A DNA stretch of 15,548 nt, from NCBI GenBank assembly GCA_041648735.1, contig JBAZOO010000047.1, positions 1 through 15,548 of the forward strand, written 5' to 3'. Under the pieces are notes generated by a model. The model saw only the letters and a list, made by a program, of their open reading frames with translations. It searched no databases and was not told the origin of the DNA. This document shows, one piece after another, positions 8,047 through 14,792 of this stretch; the first letter of the stretch is position 1; each line of letters begins with the position of its first letter. A program made the position numbers and the translations under genes. This DNA comes from JBAZOO01 sp041648735 (GTDB lineage Bacteria; Verrucomicrobiota; Lentisphaeria; Oligosphaerales; CAITYL01).

Positions 8047-8945
8047 GCATGACCGGCCACCGCCTGACCTATCGCGACCTGGCTGGGCTCGCCCTCTTTT
8101 CCACCCTCGCCTTCGCCGCCGCCGGGTGGATTCTCCTCCAGCCCCGGCGGAACGCGGTGGCGGAGGCGCGCGGAACCGTCCACGAGCTGCAAAACCGCCT
8201 GGCCGAGAGCGGCTACCCCCTGGATTCCGAACGGCTGGCCAAGCTCGCCGAGGAGAACCGCCGGCGCGCCGAAGCCCTCTCCCGGCAGTCGGACGAGATC
8301 CTGCGGCAGGCCACGGCGCTGTTCGACCGCCGCATCAAAACCATCTTCGAGACCAACGCGAAGTTCCGGAGCGAAGTCTCCCGCCTCGATTTCCAGGACG
8401 AGTTCACCCGCACCGAGGAGGCGTTCCGCGGCCGCGGCATCCACCTTGCCGAGGGCGTCTCGAACCTCAGCATGAACTCGGCCGCCCCCAACTACCAGCT
8501 CGTCCTCCAGGTCTGGACGCTCAAGGAGCTGGTGGACCTGGCCGCCGGCAGCGGCCTCACCATTGCCCGCGACCCGTTGGTGCGCGTGGCGGTGCCGGGG
8601 GAGGGGGGCGACCGGCCGGCCGCGAAGCTTTCCGTCCGGCCCATGCGCGCCTACACGATCCACAAGGGCGGGCGGCAGCCGTATCTGCTGGAGTTCCCCG
8701 TGCGGCTGACGGTCTGGGGGCGGCTGGAGAACCTCTGCCGGTTCCTGGAATCGCTCCAGGCGGGGGGGCGCTTCCTCCCGGTCAGCCGGCTCGAAATTCA
8801 GGTGCAGGCGCAATCGGTGGAGCGCGGCGGTTCCCCCGTTATGGAGGCCACCTTCGAATGCAGCTCCTTCTACCGCCTGGATGAAGGGGAGGCGGAGGCG
8901 GCCCGCCCGGGCCGGGAAAACCGGGCTTTGCCGCATGGCGCGTGA
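8043..8945 (+). CDS. PilO/Amuc_1100-like inner-membrane pilus assembly protein
   Basis: A 300-aa single-pass protein with a short cytoplasmic N-terminus, a membrane helix (about 12-33), a long predicted coiled coil (about 36-110, rich in Glu, Arg and Leu) and a periplasmic domain ending around residue 280. This is the topology of PilO and GspM, and its position just after the PilM-PilN fusion fits PilO, which pairs with PilN in the alignment complex. It also resembles Amuc_1100-family proteins of PVC bacteria, encoded next to a secretin. The segment FPVRLTVWGRLENLCRFLESL fits the ferredoxin-like fold in which a strand and helix measure Leu-rich contacts. The start ATG overlaps the previous stop by four bases. 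The C-terminal tail (about 280-300) is charged and probably disordered. Similarity to PilO is structural rather than a strong motif match. Confidence 0.75.
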   Translation: MSMTGHRLTYRDLAGLALFSTLAFAAAGWILLQPRRNAVAEARGTVHELQNRLAESGYPLDSERLAKLAEENRRRAEALSRQSDEILRQATALFDRRIKTIFETNAKFRSEVSRLDFQDEFTRTEEAFRGRGIHLAEGVSNLSMNSAAPNYQLVLQVWTLKELVDLAAGSGLTIARDPLVRVAVPGEGGDRPAAKLSVRPMRAYTIHKGGRQPYLLEFPVRLTVWGRLENLCRFLESLQAGGRFLPVSRLEIQVQAQSVERGGSPVMEATFECSSFYRLDEGEAEAARPGRENRALPHGA

Positions 8946-8960
8946 TGGGGAGATGACCGG

Positions 8961-9554
8961 ATGAGCAAAAGCATGAGCCAATGGCGCCGCCGGCTCCAGG
9001 ACCAGTGGGAATTGGCGCTCCTGGGCGCCGCCCTGCTGCTCTTCCTGGCGCTGGCGCTCTCGTGGCTGGCCGGCTTCTGGGAGCTGCGGGGGGAGCCGTT
9101 GCCGCAGCGCACCGCCCCCGTCCGCCAGACCCTGCTCAACGAGGGGACGTGGCACCGTTTCCGCGAACCCCGCGCCTTCGGGCGCGTCACCGGCGCGGCA
9201 TGGCTCACCGACGCCCTGAAGCCGCCCGTGCGCCCGCCCCCCCAATTCCGCCCTCCCGCCGGCAGCGGCGGCACGGCCAGCCCGCCCCCGCCGCCGCCCC
9301 CGCCCCCGCCACCACCACCACCACCCCGTACCCGCACCCTTGAATTCTTCGGGGTGATGGCCGGGCTGACGGGAACCCCCCGCGCCCTGGTCCGCGACCG
9401 CGAGTCCGGCCGCACCCAGTTCCTCCGCGAAGGCGAGAAGGACGGCCCCCTCGCCGTCCTCCGCATCCAGCCCAGCGGCCTGACCGTGCGCGACGCCCGC
9501 GGCGCCGAGGTCCTCCTCCCCCTCAACCAACCGACCAAGGTGGCCGTGGAATGA
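8961..9554 (+). CDS. PilP/GspC-like inner-membrane protein with a 15-residue proline run
   Basis: A 197-aa protein with a short basic N-terminus, one membrane helix (about 17-40), a periplasmic linker containing 15 consecutive prolines (residues 108-122), and a small C-terminal beta-rich domain (about 125-197, starting LEFFGVMAGLTGTPRALV). The GspC HR domain and PilP are small beta domains that connect the inner-membrane complex to the secretin N domains. The proline rod would help span the periplasm, much like other Pro-rich linkers in secretin partners. GGAG at 8948-8951 precedes the ATG at 8961; an in-frame ATG four codons later is an alternative. Its stop overlaps the ATPase start (ATGA). 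It could also match the Amuc_1099-type pilus-like proteins. Function is inferred from context and topology. Confidence 0.65.
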   Translation: MSKSMSQWRRRLQDQWELALLGAALLLFLALALSWLAGFWELRGEPLPQRTAPVRQTLLNEGTWHRFREPRAFGRVTGAAWLTDALKPPVRPPPQFRPPAGSGGTASPPPPPPPPPPPPPPPRTRTLEFFGVMAGLTGTPRALVRDRESGRTQFLREGEKDGPLAVLRIQPSGLTVRDARGAEVLLPLNQPTKVAVE

Positions 9555-11359
9555 ACGACCCGGCCGCCACTCCCCCCCCGCCCTCTCCGGCCCCCGCGGC
9601 CATGCCGGGCGAGCTTCTGGAACTGCTGGCCGCCCGCGGCGCGCTCACGGCGGAACAGGCCGACCTCGCCCGGCGCCGGAGCCGGCGCGCCGGCGTCCCC
9701 GAGCACCAGGCCGTCCTCGACCTCGGCTTCGCCTCGGAGGAGACGGTCTACCGCGCCCTCGCCGAATTCCATCTCCTGGAGTTTGACGGGCTGGCCAGCT
9801 TCCGCATTCCCGACGAGCTGCTCAAGAAGGTTCCCGCCAAGCTCGCCTTCCACTACCGCTTCGTGCCGATCGCCATGGACCGCACCACCCTGCGGGCCGC
9901 CTTCGCCACACCGCCCAGCGTGCGCGACCGCGAGAACCTGCGCCTGCTCCTCGGCCTCCGCCTCGACCCGGTCATCGCCACTCCCGCCACCATCTTGCGC
10001 ACCCTCAAGCTCGGCTATGGCCTCGGCGCCGAAACCGTGCTCCAGATCCGCCAGGACCGGGCCGGCGAAAGGCGGGGCCCCACCGTCACCTACGAGGATG
10101 CCGCCGGCCAGGACCTCACCGCCGCCGCGGCCGACGCGGAGACCGCCTCGATCATCAGCCTGGTCAACCAGATCCTGGTCGAGGCGCTCGAACTTGGCAC
10201 CACCGACATCCACCTGGAGCCGTATCCCGGCGGCGTCAAGCTCCGCTACCGCATTGATGGCATGTTGCGGGAGGTGCCCACGCCCCCCGGCATGAAGGAG
10301 CTGCACGAGGCCATCGTCACCCGCCTCAAGGTCATGGCCAACCTCAACATCGCCGAACGCCGGCTGCCGCATGACGGCCGCATCCGCGTCCGGATCAACG
10401 AGGAGAACTTCGACCTGCGCGTCTCGATCCTGCCCACCCGCTTCGGCGAGACGGTCTGCCTGCGCATCCTCAACCGCGAATCGATCTTCCTCGAAATGGA
10501 GCAGCTCGGCCTCACCAAGCAGCAGCTCGCCATCCTCAACCACCTGGTCGGCCTGCCCCACGGCATGATCCTGGTCACCGGCCCCACCGGCTCCGGCAAG
10601 ACCACCACCCTCTACGCCGCCCTGGCCAAGGTCAAGAGCCGCAGCCCCGAACGCAAGGTCATCACCGTCGAGGATCCCGTCGAATACGAGCTGGAGGGGC
10701 TCACCCAGATCCAGATCCGCGCCGAGATCGGCCTGACCTTCGCCGCCGGCCTGCGCTCCATCCTCCGCCACGACCCCGACATCATCCTCGTCGGCGAAAT
10801 CCGCGACGGCGAGACGGCCGAGATCGCCATCCGCTCCGCCCTCACCGGCCACCTGGTCTTCAGCACCCTCCACACCAACGACGCCGTCGGCGCCGTCAAC
10901 CGCCTGGTCGACATGGGCATCGAGCCCTACCTGGTCGCCTCCTCCATGGTCGCCTCCCTGGCCCAGCGCCTGGTCCGCCGCATCTGCCCGCACTGCAAGG
11001 AGGAGGAGGCGCTGAAGCCGCACCTGCGCCAGGAAATGGCGCGCTCCCTCGGCCTGGCCGAGGGGGAGGTCCGCGCCTGGCGCGGCCGCGGCTGCGTCGA
11101 GTGCAACCAGCTCGGCTATCGCGGCCGCGTCGCCATCCTCGAAGTCTTCCTCCTCGACGAGGCGGTCCAGGACATGGTCAGCCGCCACGCCTCGACCATG
11201 GAGCTGCGCGAAGCGGCCCGCCAGCGCGGGATGCGCTCCCTCCGCGACGCCGGCTGGGAGAAGGTCGCCCAGGGGCTGACCACCGTCGAGGAGGTCGCCC
11301 GGATCACCAGCAACTTCCAGCTCGCCTATGACGCCCAGGAGGAGCCCCCCTCCGCCTGA
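9551..11359 (+). CDS. PilB/GspE-family assembly ATPase with MshEN-like N-terminal domain
   Basis: Cytoplasmic hexameric ATPase that powers pilus or pseudopilus extension; 602 aa. After a Pro-rich start, residues about 20-165 look like the T2SSE-N/MshEN domain. The catalytic part shows the Asp box VEDPVEYE, Walker A GPTGSGKTT (344-352), Walker B DIILVGEIRDGE (about 410-421), the His box STLHTNDA (438-445) and a four-cysteine zinc site (C479, C482, C515, C518: CPHC and CVEC). The zinc site favours PilB/GspE extension ATPases over PilT. The MshEN segment lacks the full RLGxxL...Q pattern known to bind cyclic di-GMP, so ligand binding is doubtful. The ATG overlaps the upstream stop by four bases. 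No PilC/GspF gene follows, which is unusual for this ATPase's neighbourhood. Confidence 0.96.
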   Translation: MNDPAATPPPPSPAPAAMPGELLELLAARGALTAEQADLARRRSRRAGVPEHQAVLDLGFASEETVYRALAEFHLLEFDGLASFRIPDELLKKVPAKLAFHYRFVPIAMDRTTLRAAFATPPSVRDRENLRLLLGLRLDPVIATPATILRTLKLGYGLGAETVLQIRQDRAGERRGPTVTYEDAAGQDLTAAAADAETASIISLVNQILVEALELGTTDIHLEPYPGGVKLRYRIDGMLREVPTPPGMKELHEAIVTRLKVMANLNIAERRLPHDGRIRVRINEENFDLRVSILPTRFGETVCLRILNRESIFLEMEQLGLTKQQLAILNHLVGLPHGMILVTGPTGSGKTTTLYAALAKVKSRSPERKVITVEDPVEYELEGLTQIQIRAEIGLTFAAGLRSILRHDPDIILVGEIRDGETAEIAIRSALTGHLVFSTLHTNDAVGAVNRLVDMGIEPYLVASSMVASLAQRLVRRICPHCKEEEALKPHLRQEMARSLGLAEGEVRAWRGRGCVECNQLGYRGRVAILEVFLLDEAVQDMVSRHASTMELREAARQRGMRSLRDAGWEKVAQGLTTVEEVARITSNFQLAYDAQEEPPSA

Positions 11360-11413
11360 CCCCCCGCCCCCCTTCGTTTGTCGCTTCCCTTCCGCCTTCC
11401 CCCTTCCGCCCCC
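11360..11413 (+). other. Pyrimidine-rich spacer before the glycosyltransferase
   Basis: The 54 bases between the ATPase stop and the chosen glycosyltransferase start are almost all C and T. They contain no purine-rich Shine-Dalgarno sequence and no hairpin that could terminate transcription. The glycosyltransferase frame is open from a TTG at 11378. Confidence 0.5.
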
Positions 11414-12982
11414 ATGCCCGAGACTTGCCCCATGCCCCCGCCTCCGCACTGCCGCGGCGCCGCCGAAGCCGCTGCCGCCGTCGCCCCCCTTCAGCCGCCC
11501 ACCGGCATCTGGAGCGCCAAGACGGTGCTCACCCCCGCCCAGCGCCTCCGCTACCTCCTGCTCCTCGCCGCCCTCGCCGGCTTCCTGCTCTGGGACTACA
11601 AGGTCGCCCTGGCCCTGCTCAACTTCGCCGCCTGCGCCTTCTACGGCTTCGCCGTCTTCTACAAGGCCCGCTGCGTCACCGCCTCCCTTTTCCGCCCCGC
11701 CGACCTCAAGGTCGCCCCGGCGGAGATCGCCGCGCTGCCCGACGCGGAGCTGCCGGCCTACACCGTCCTCGTCCCCCTCTACAAGGAGGCCAACATCGCC
11801 GCCCGCCTGGTGACCGCCCTCGGCCAGCTCGACTATCCGCCCGCCAAGCTGGACGTGCAGTTGCTGGTCGAGGCGGAGGACACCGAGACCGCCAGCGCCT
11901 GCCGCCGCGCCAGCCTGCCGCCCCACATCCGCCTGGTCATCGTCCCCGACGGCCAGCCCCGCACCAAGCCCCGGGCCTGCAACTACGGCCTGGGCCAGGC
12001 CCGCGGCGAGCTGCTGGTCATCTACGACGCCGAGGACCGCCCCGAGCCCGACCAGCTCAAGAAGGCCGCGCTCGCCTTCCGCCGCCTCCCCCCCGCGGTC
12101 GCCTGCGTCCAGGCCAAGCTCAACTACTACAATGCCCGGCAGAACTGGCTGACCCGCTTCTTCGCCCTCGAATACAGCGTCTGGTTCGACCTCTTCCTCC
12201 CCGGCCTCACCCGCCTCGGCGGCCCGCTCCCCCTCGGCGGCACCTCGAACCATTTCCGCACCGGCATCCTCCGCCAGCTTGGCGGCTGGGACCCCTACAA
12301 CGTCACCGAGGATTGCGACCTCGGCATCCGCCTGGCGCGCAAGGGCGACCGCACCGTGGTGCTCGACTCCACCACCTGGGAGGAGGCCAACTCCCGCCTC
12401 TGGAACTGGGTGCGCCAGCGCTCCCGCTGGGTCAAGGGCTACCTCCAGTCCCACTTCGTCCACACCCGCGGCTTCCTCGAACCCTGGCGCGACCTCGGCC
12501 TGCGCGGCGGCGTCGGCTTCCTCACCTCCGTTGGCGGCCAGGTCATCACCCAGCTCCTCAACCCCCTCTACTGGGGCATCCTCATCGCCTGGTGCCTCCA
12601 CCCCTGGCAGCTCATCTATCTCGACCGCGGCGCCGACGGCCGCTACGGCGCCTGGTCCGTCCTCTCCTGGGTCTTCTTCGGGATCGGCCTCCTCCTCTTC
12701 CTGGCCAACTTCCTCCTGATCGGCGTCAACCTGGTCGCCTGCGCCCGCCGCCGCTGGTGGTTCCTCGCCCCCTACGCCCTGCTGGCGCCCTTCTACTGGG
12801 CCTTGATCAGCTTCGCCGCCTGGAAAGGCGTCCTCCAACTGCTGTGGAAGCCGTTCTACTGGGAAAAGACCGTCCACGGGCTCGACGGCCTCCCGACGGC
12901 CAGCCCCGCGGACTCCGCACCCGCGCCCACCGCCGCCCCCGGCCCCGCCAAGCTCCTCCCGGCCGACGAGACCCCCCGCTGA
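11414..12982 (+). CDS. Membrane family-2 glycosyltransferase (processive, cellulose-synthase-like)
   Basis: A 522-aa inner-membrane glycosyltransferase of the GT2 type that makes beta-linked polysaccharides from nucleotide sugars. Two helices (about 45-85) precede a GT-A domain with LVPLYKEANIAARLV (about 119-133), the metal-binding DAED (205-208), the acidic TEDCDLGIRL (298-307, catalytic base region) and QRSRW (335-339), the Q-x-x-R-W acceptor-site motif of processive synthases. Three or so helices follow (about 370-480). This layout resembles NfrB/XagB and PgaC-like enzymes; in NfrB the GT2 domain is fused to an MshEN domain, while here an MshEN-containing ATPase is the adjacent gene. I chose ATG 11414; TTG 11378 and ATG 11432 are possible since no ribosome binding site decides. 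The tail after about 490 is Ala/Pro-rich. Substrate and product are unknown. Confidence 0.85.
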   Translation: MPETCPMPPPPHCRGAAEAAAAVAPLQPPTGIWSAKTVLTPAQRLRYLLLLAALAGFLLWDYKVALALLNFAACAFYGFAVFYKARCVTASLFRPADLKVAPAEIAALPDAELPAYTVLVPLYKEANIAARLVTALGQLDYPPAKLDVQLLVEAEDTETASACRRASLPPHIRLVIVPDGQPRTKPRACNYGLGQARGELLVIYDAEDRPEPDQLKKAALAFRRLPPAVACVQAKLNYYNARQNWLTRFFALEYSVWFDLFLPGLTRLGGPLPLGGTSNHFRTGILRQLGGWDPYNVTEDCDLGIRLARKGDRTVVLDSTTWEEANSRLWNWVRQRSRWVKGYLQSHFVHTRGFLEPWRDLGLRGGVGFLTSVGGQVITQLLNPLYWGILIAWCLHPWQLIYLDRGADGRYGAWSVLSWVFFGIGLLLFLANFLLIGVNLVACARRRWWFLAPYALLAPFYWALISFAAWKGVLQLLWKPFYWEKTVHGLDGLPTASPADSAPAPTAAPGPAKLLPADETPR

Positions 12983-13107
12983 CCACCCCCTCCAAGCCAG
13001 AATCATTCACCACAACGGCACGAAGGACGCGCAGCCCGATCGAAGTTTTCAAGTTGTGTGGATTTGTGTAGATTTGTGGGAAAAGATTTGAACCCCCAAG
13101 GTCACGC
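12983..13107. promoter_or_regulatory. AT-richer intergenic region with short repeats, possible promoter
   Basis: This is the only AT-richer gap in the plus-strand block and may carry a separate promoter for the next gene. It contains a tandem pair of 10-mers (13058-13067 and 13068-13077, GTGGATTTGT then GTAGATTTGT) and the short inverted pair CCACAA (13010-13015) and TTGTGG (13074-13079). AAGG at 13098-13101 could serve as the ribosome binding site of the gene at 13108. I could not place a convincing -35/-10 pair. Confidence 0.35.
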
Positions 13108-14193
13108 ATGACCAATCGCCTTTCCCGTCCCTGGCACCATCTCGGCCTGCTCCTTGCCCTCCTGGCCGGGAGCCCGCCCGCCCGCGCCCAGGCGGCGGCG
13201 GCGCCCGCCCCCGCCTTCGCCGCCGAACTCGTCGGCTTGCCAGCCTTCGTCTATGCGGCGGACGAATTCAACTTCTCCCTGCGGCTGGCCAACCGCGGGG
13301 CCGCCCCGCTGCCGGTGGCCGTCGAATACACGCAAGGCGCCGCGCCGGCCCGGCGCTTCGAGGCCGAGGTGCCGCCGGGCGTCGGGAGCGCCCCTGGCGA
13401 ACGGCTGCTGGTGGTCTCCAGCCAGCTCCCGGCGGCCGTGGACTCCCTGCCCGCCGCCCTCGTGGTGCGCCCGCCCGCCGGCGGGGAAACGCTCTGGCGC
13501 GAACTCTTCAGCTTCCGCGGCCTCCGCGGCGACCTCGCCGGCCTGGCGTGGCGCGACGACGCCCTCTGGACCGCCGATGGCCACCGCGCCGTCCTCGTCC
13601 TGGAACCCGAGGCCGAAGCCAGCTACCGCCGCTGGAAGCCCTTTCGCGACCTGCTGAAGTGGGTTGGCCGCGGCCGCGCCACCCGCAGCCTCTGGGCACC
13701 GGAGTGGATCCGGGACGCCTATCGCCAAACGGCCGCCGCCGGCCCGGCGCCGGCCGGACTGGCGGCAACCGCCACCGGCGAGGCGTTCCTCAAGGTTGAC
13801 GGGGTGGTGCCGGCGGGCGGCCCCGCCATCCTCGTGGCCGCCATCGGCAGCGACGATGCGGCCCTGCGGACTCCGCACCACGAGTTCGCCCGGGCGGTGG
13901 ACGCGGCGCTCGACCGGGCGCGGCTGCGGAATCCGCGGCTGGAGCTGGTCATCGTCACCCCGCCCCCGGTCCCCGTCGAGGAAAAGGTGACGGCGGCCTA
14001 TGCTGAAATCCTCCGCCGCCTGGCCCGCGAGCACCACGCGCGGCTGGTCGACTTGCACGCCGACTGGCTGGCCCGCGCCGACTGGCACCGCTTCTACGCT
14101 GTTGATGGCGACCCGGCCCTGCTCGGCCGCCGCCCCAACGCCGAAGGGCTGGCCGCCATTGCCGCCGCCCTCAACCGCGCCTTCGCCCCCTGA
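13108..14193 (+). CDS. Secreted SGNH/GDSL-hydrolase-like protein with degenerate catalytic blocks
   Basis: A 361-aa exported protein with signal peptide MTNRLSRPWHHLGLLLALLA... ending near ARAQA (about residues 1-28). Residues about 35-125 look like a beta-sandwich domain (hydrophobic strands, SLRLANRG and LVVSSQLPAAVD). The C-terminal half (about 240-361) has the alpha/beta pattern of SGNH hydrolases: a strand ILVAAIGSDD where block III (GxND) would be, then LELVIVTPPPVP, LARE-HHARLVDLHADWL, and GRRPNAEGLAAIAAAL where block V (D-x-x-H-PN) would be. The usual Asp and His of block V are absent, and no clear GDS(L) block I is seen, so it may be non-catalytic or my family call may be wrong. It lies after the glycosyltransferase and ends directly at a strong terminator. 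It could take part in polysaccharide modification or binding, but this is only inferred from position. Confidence 0.6.
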   Translation: MTNRLSRPWHHLGLLLALLAGSPPARAQAAAAPAPAFAAELVGLPAFVYAADEFNFSLRLANRGAAPLPVAVEYTQGAAPARRFEAEVPPGVGSAPGERLLVVSSQLPAAVDSLPAALVVRPPAGGETLWRELFSFRGLRGDLAGLAWRDDALWTADGHRAVLVLEPEAEASYRRWKPFRDLLKWVGRGRATRSLWAPEWIRDAYRQTAAAGPAPAGLAATATGEAFLKVDGVVPAGGPAILVAAIGSDDAALRTPHHEFARAVDAALDRARLRNPRLELVIVTPPPVPVEEKVTAAYAEILRRLAREHHARLVDLHADWLARADWHRFYAVDGDPALLGRRPNAEGLAAIAAALNRAFAP

Positions 14194-14195
14194 CC

Positions 14196-14252
14196 CCAAA
14201 ACCGGCACCACGAGCGCCGCGGAGCGGCGCTCGTGGTGCCGGTTTTGGTTTT
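14196..14252 (+). terminator. Intrinsic terminator with perfect 25-bp stem
   Basis: Arms 14196-14220 and 14224-14248 are exact reverse complements (CCAAAACCGGCACC... on the left), with a 3-nt loop GGA, followed by TTTT at 14249-14252. It begins three bases after the stop of the SGNH-like gene and would end the rightward transcription unit. The stem is longer than most intrinsic terminators. On the minus strand there is no T-run after the stem beyond the four in the stem base. Confidence 0.85.
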
Positions 14253-14356
14253 ACAGGGCATTAACCTATCCCAGCGAAGGCGCCCCCGATCCCGATCGGA
14301 CGGGGGGGATGGCGCATCGCCTTCGACCCGCGGCGCGACGAGAATCCCCATGGGCG
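14253..14356. other. Non-coding junction segment with a 14-bp direct repeat
   Basis: No supported gene. GATCGGACGGGGGG occurs at 14294-14307 and again at 14392-14405, inside the broken end of the RT gene. The segment lies between the terminator of the plus-strand block and the DGR fragment and looks like the edge of a deletion or insertion. Confidence 0.5.
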
Positions 14357-14710
14357 TCAATTACTGAGAGGAATTTTGCTTTCAGGGGGCGGATCGGACG
14401 GGGGGAATAACCGCTTTTCAAACAGCGGCTCCACCACTCGAACGACGGCGTGATGCACCACGCGGTCACGGAAATCGGCTGCCGCCACCAGTCGTTCTTT
14501 CGGCTCATAGATCCGGAAATAGTGATAACCGCCATGCCGGCAGGTTCCTTCCAACAGCTCAGTGTGCAAAGCAACCAGTTCCTCCTCCAGATTCGCGAAA
14601 AACCACGCGGCGGGCACCTTTCCCCGTTTCCCGCGCATCGCGGCATAAGCCGCCGCATGGAGATTTTCAAACGAGCAGACCTGTTCAAAAAGATGCTTAT
14701 GCCGCTTCAT
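14357..14710 (-). pseudogene. Truncated DGR-type reverse transcriptase (N-terminal fragment)
   Basis: Only 117 aa of a family that normally has about 300-400. The intact part is recognisable: MKRHKHLFEQVCSFENLHAA, then the segment around GGYHYFRIYEPKERL, and FRDRVVHHAVVRVVEPLFEK, which match the N-terminus and RT motif 0/1 region of retroelement RTs that accompany Avd genes. The normal continuation (a SYACRxGKGTHxA-like stretch, then the YxDD catalytic motif) is missing: after EKRLF the frame reads 13 unrelated residues to a stop. No continuation is found in the other frames just downstream. The ATG at 14710 was chosen by homology; a TTG at 14740 extends the frame by ten codons. Without the palm domain it cannot polymerise. 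Truncation coincides with a direct repeat, so deletion or contig mis-joining are both possible. Confidence 0.85.
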
Positions 14711-14724
14711 CGCTTCGCTCTTCA

Positions 14725-14791
14725 AAATGTCGAATAGCAAACAAGGAATATTGAATGATGAAGGTGCTTCGACATTTCTTGTTCAATATTC
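14725..14791. repeat. Two interleaved 10-bp inverted repeats between avd and RT
   Basis: Arm A AAATGTCGAA (14725-14734) is the reverse complement of TTCGACATTT (14768-14777). Arm B GAATATTGAA (14746-14755) is the reverse complement of TTCAATATTC (14782-14791). The order A-B-A'-B' means the two stems interlock, a pseudoknot-like arrangement in RNA, or are alternatives of each other. Further TATTCG copies continue into the avd stop codon, and arm A lies in the extended RT frame. Confidence 0.75.
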
Positions 14792-14792
14792 G

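Noticed and set aside
8870..13006. A 1378-codon open frame on the minus strand
   Set aside because: It is antisense to four recognised genes, its product is low-complexity Gly/Ala/Glu/Asp sequence, and long stop-free complementary frames are expected where plus-strand codons mostly end in C.
11425..13071. A 548-codon plus-strand frame overlapping the glycosyltransferase
   Set aside because: The product is Pro/Arg-rich with no motif; the other frame carries clear GT2 motifs.
14281..14345. Possible tRNA or structured RNA in the GC-rich junction
   Set aside because: No cloverleaf, T-loop or CCA-end pattern could be placed; the structure comes from GATC-type short repeats.
14253..14792. Template repeat of the DGR
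   Set aside because: I looked near avd and RT for a copy of the target segment ATCGGGTTCCGCGTC or its complement and saw none; it is probably deleted or outside the window.
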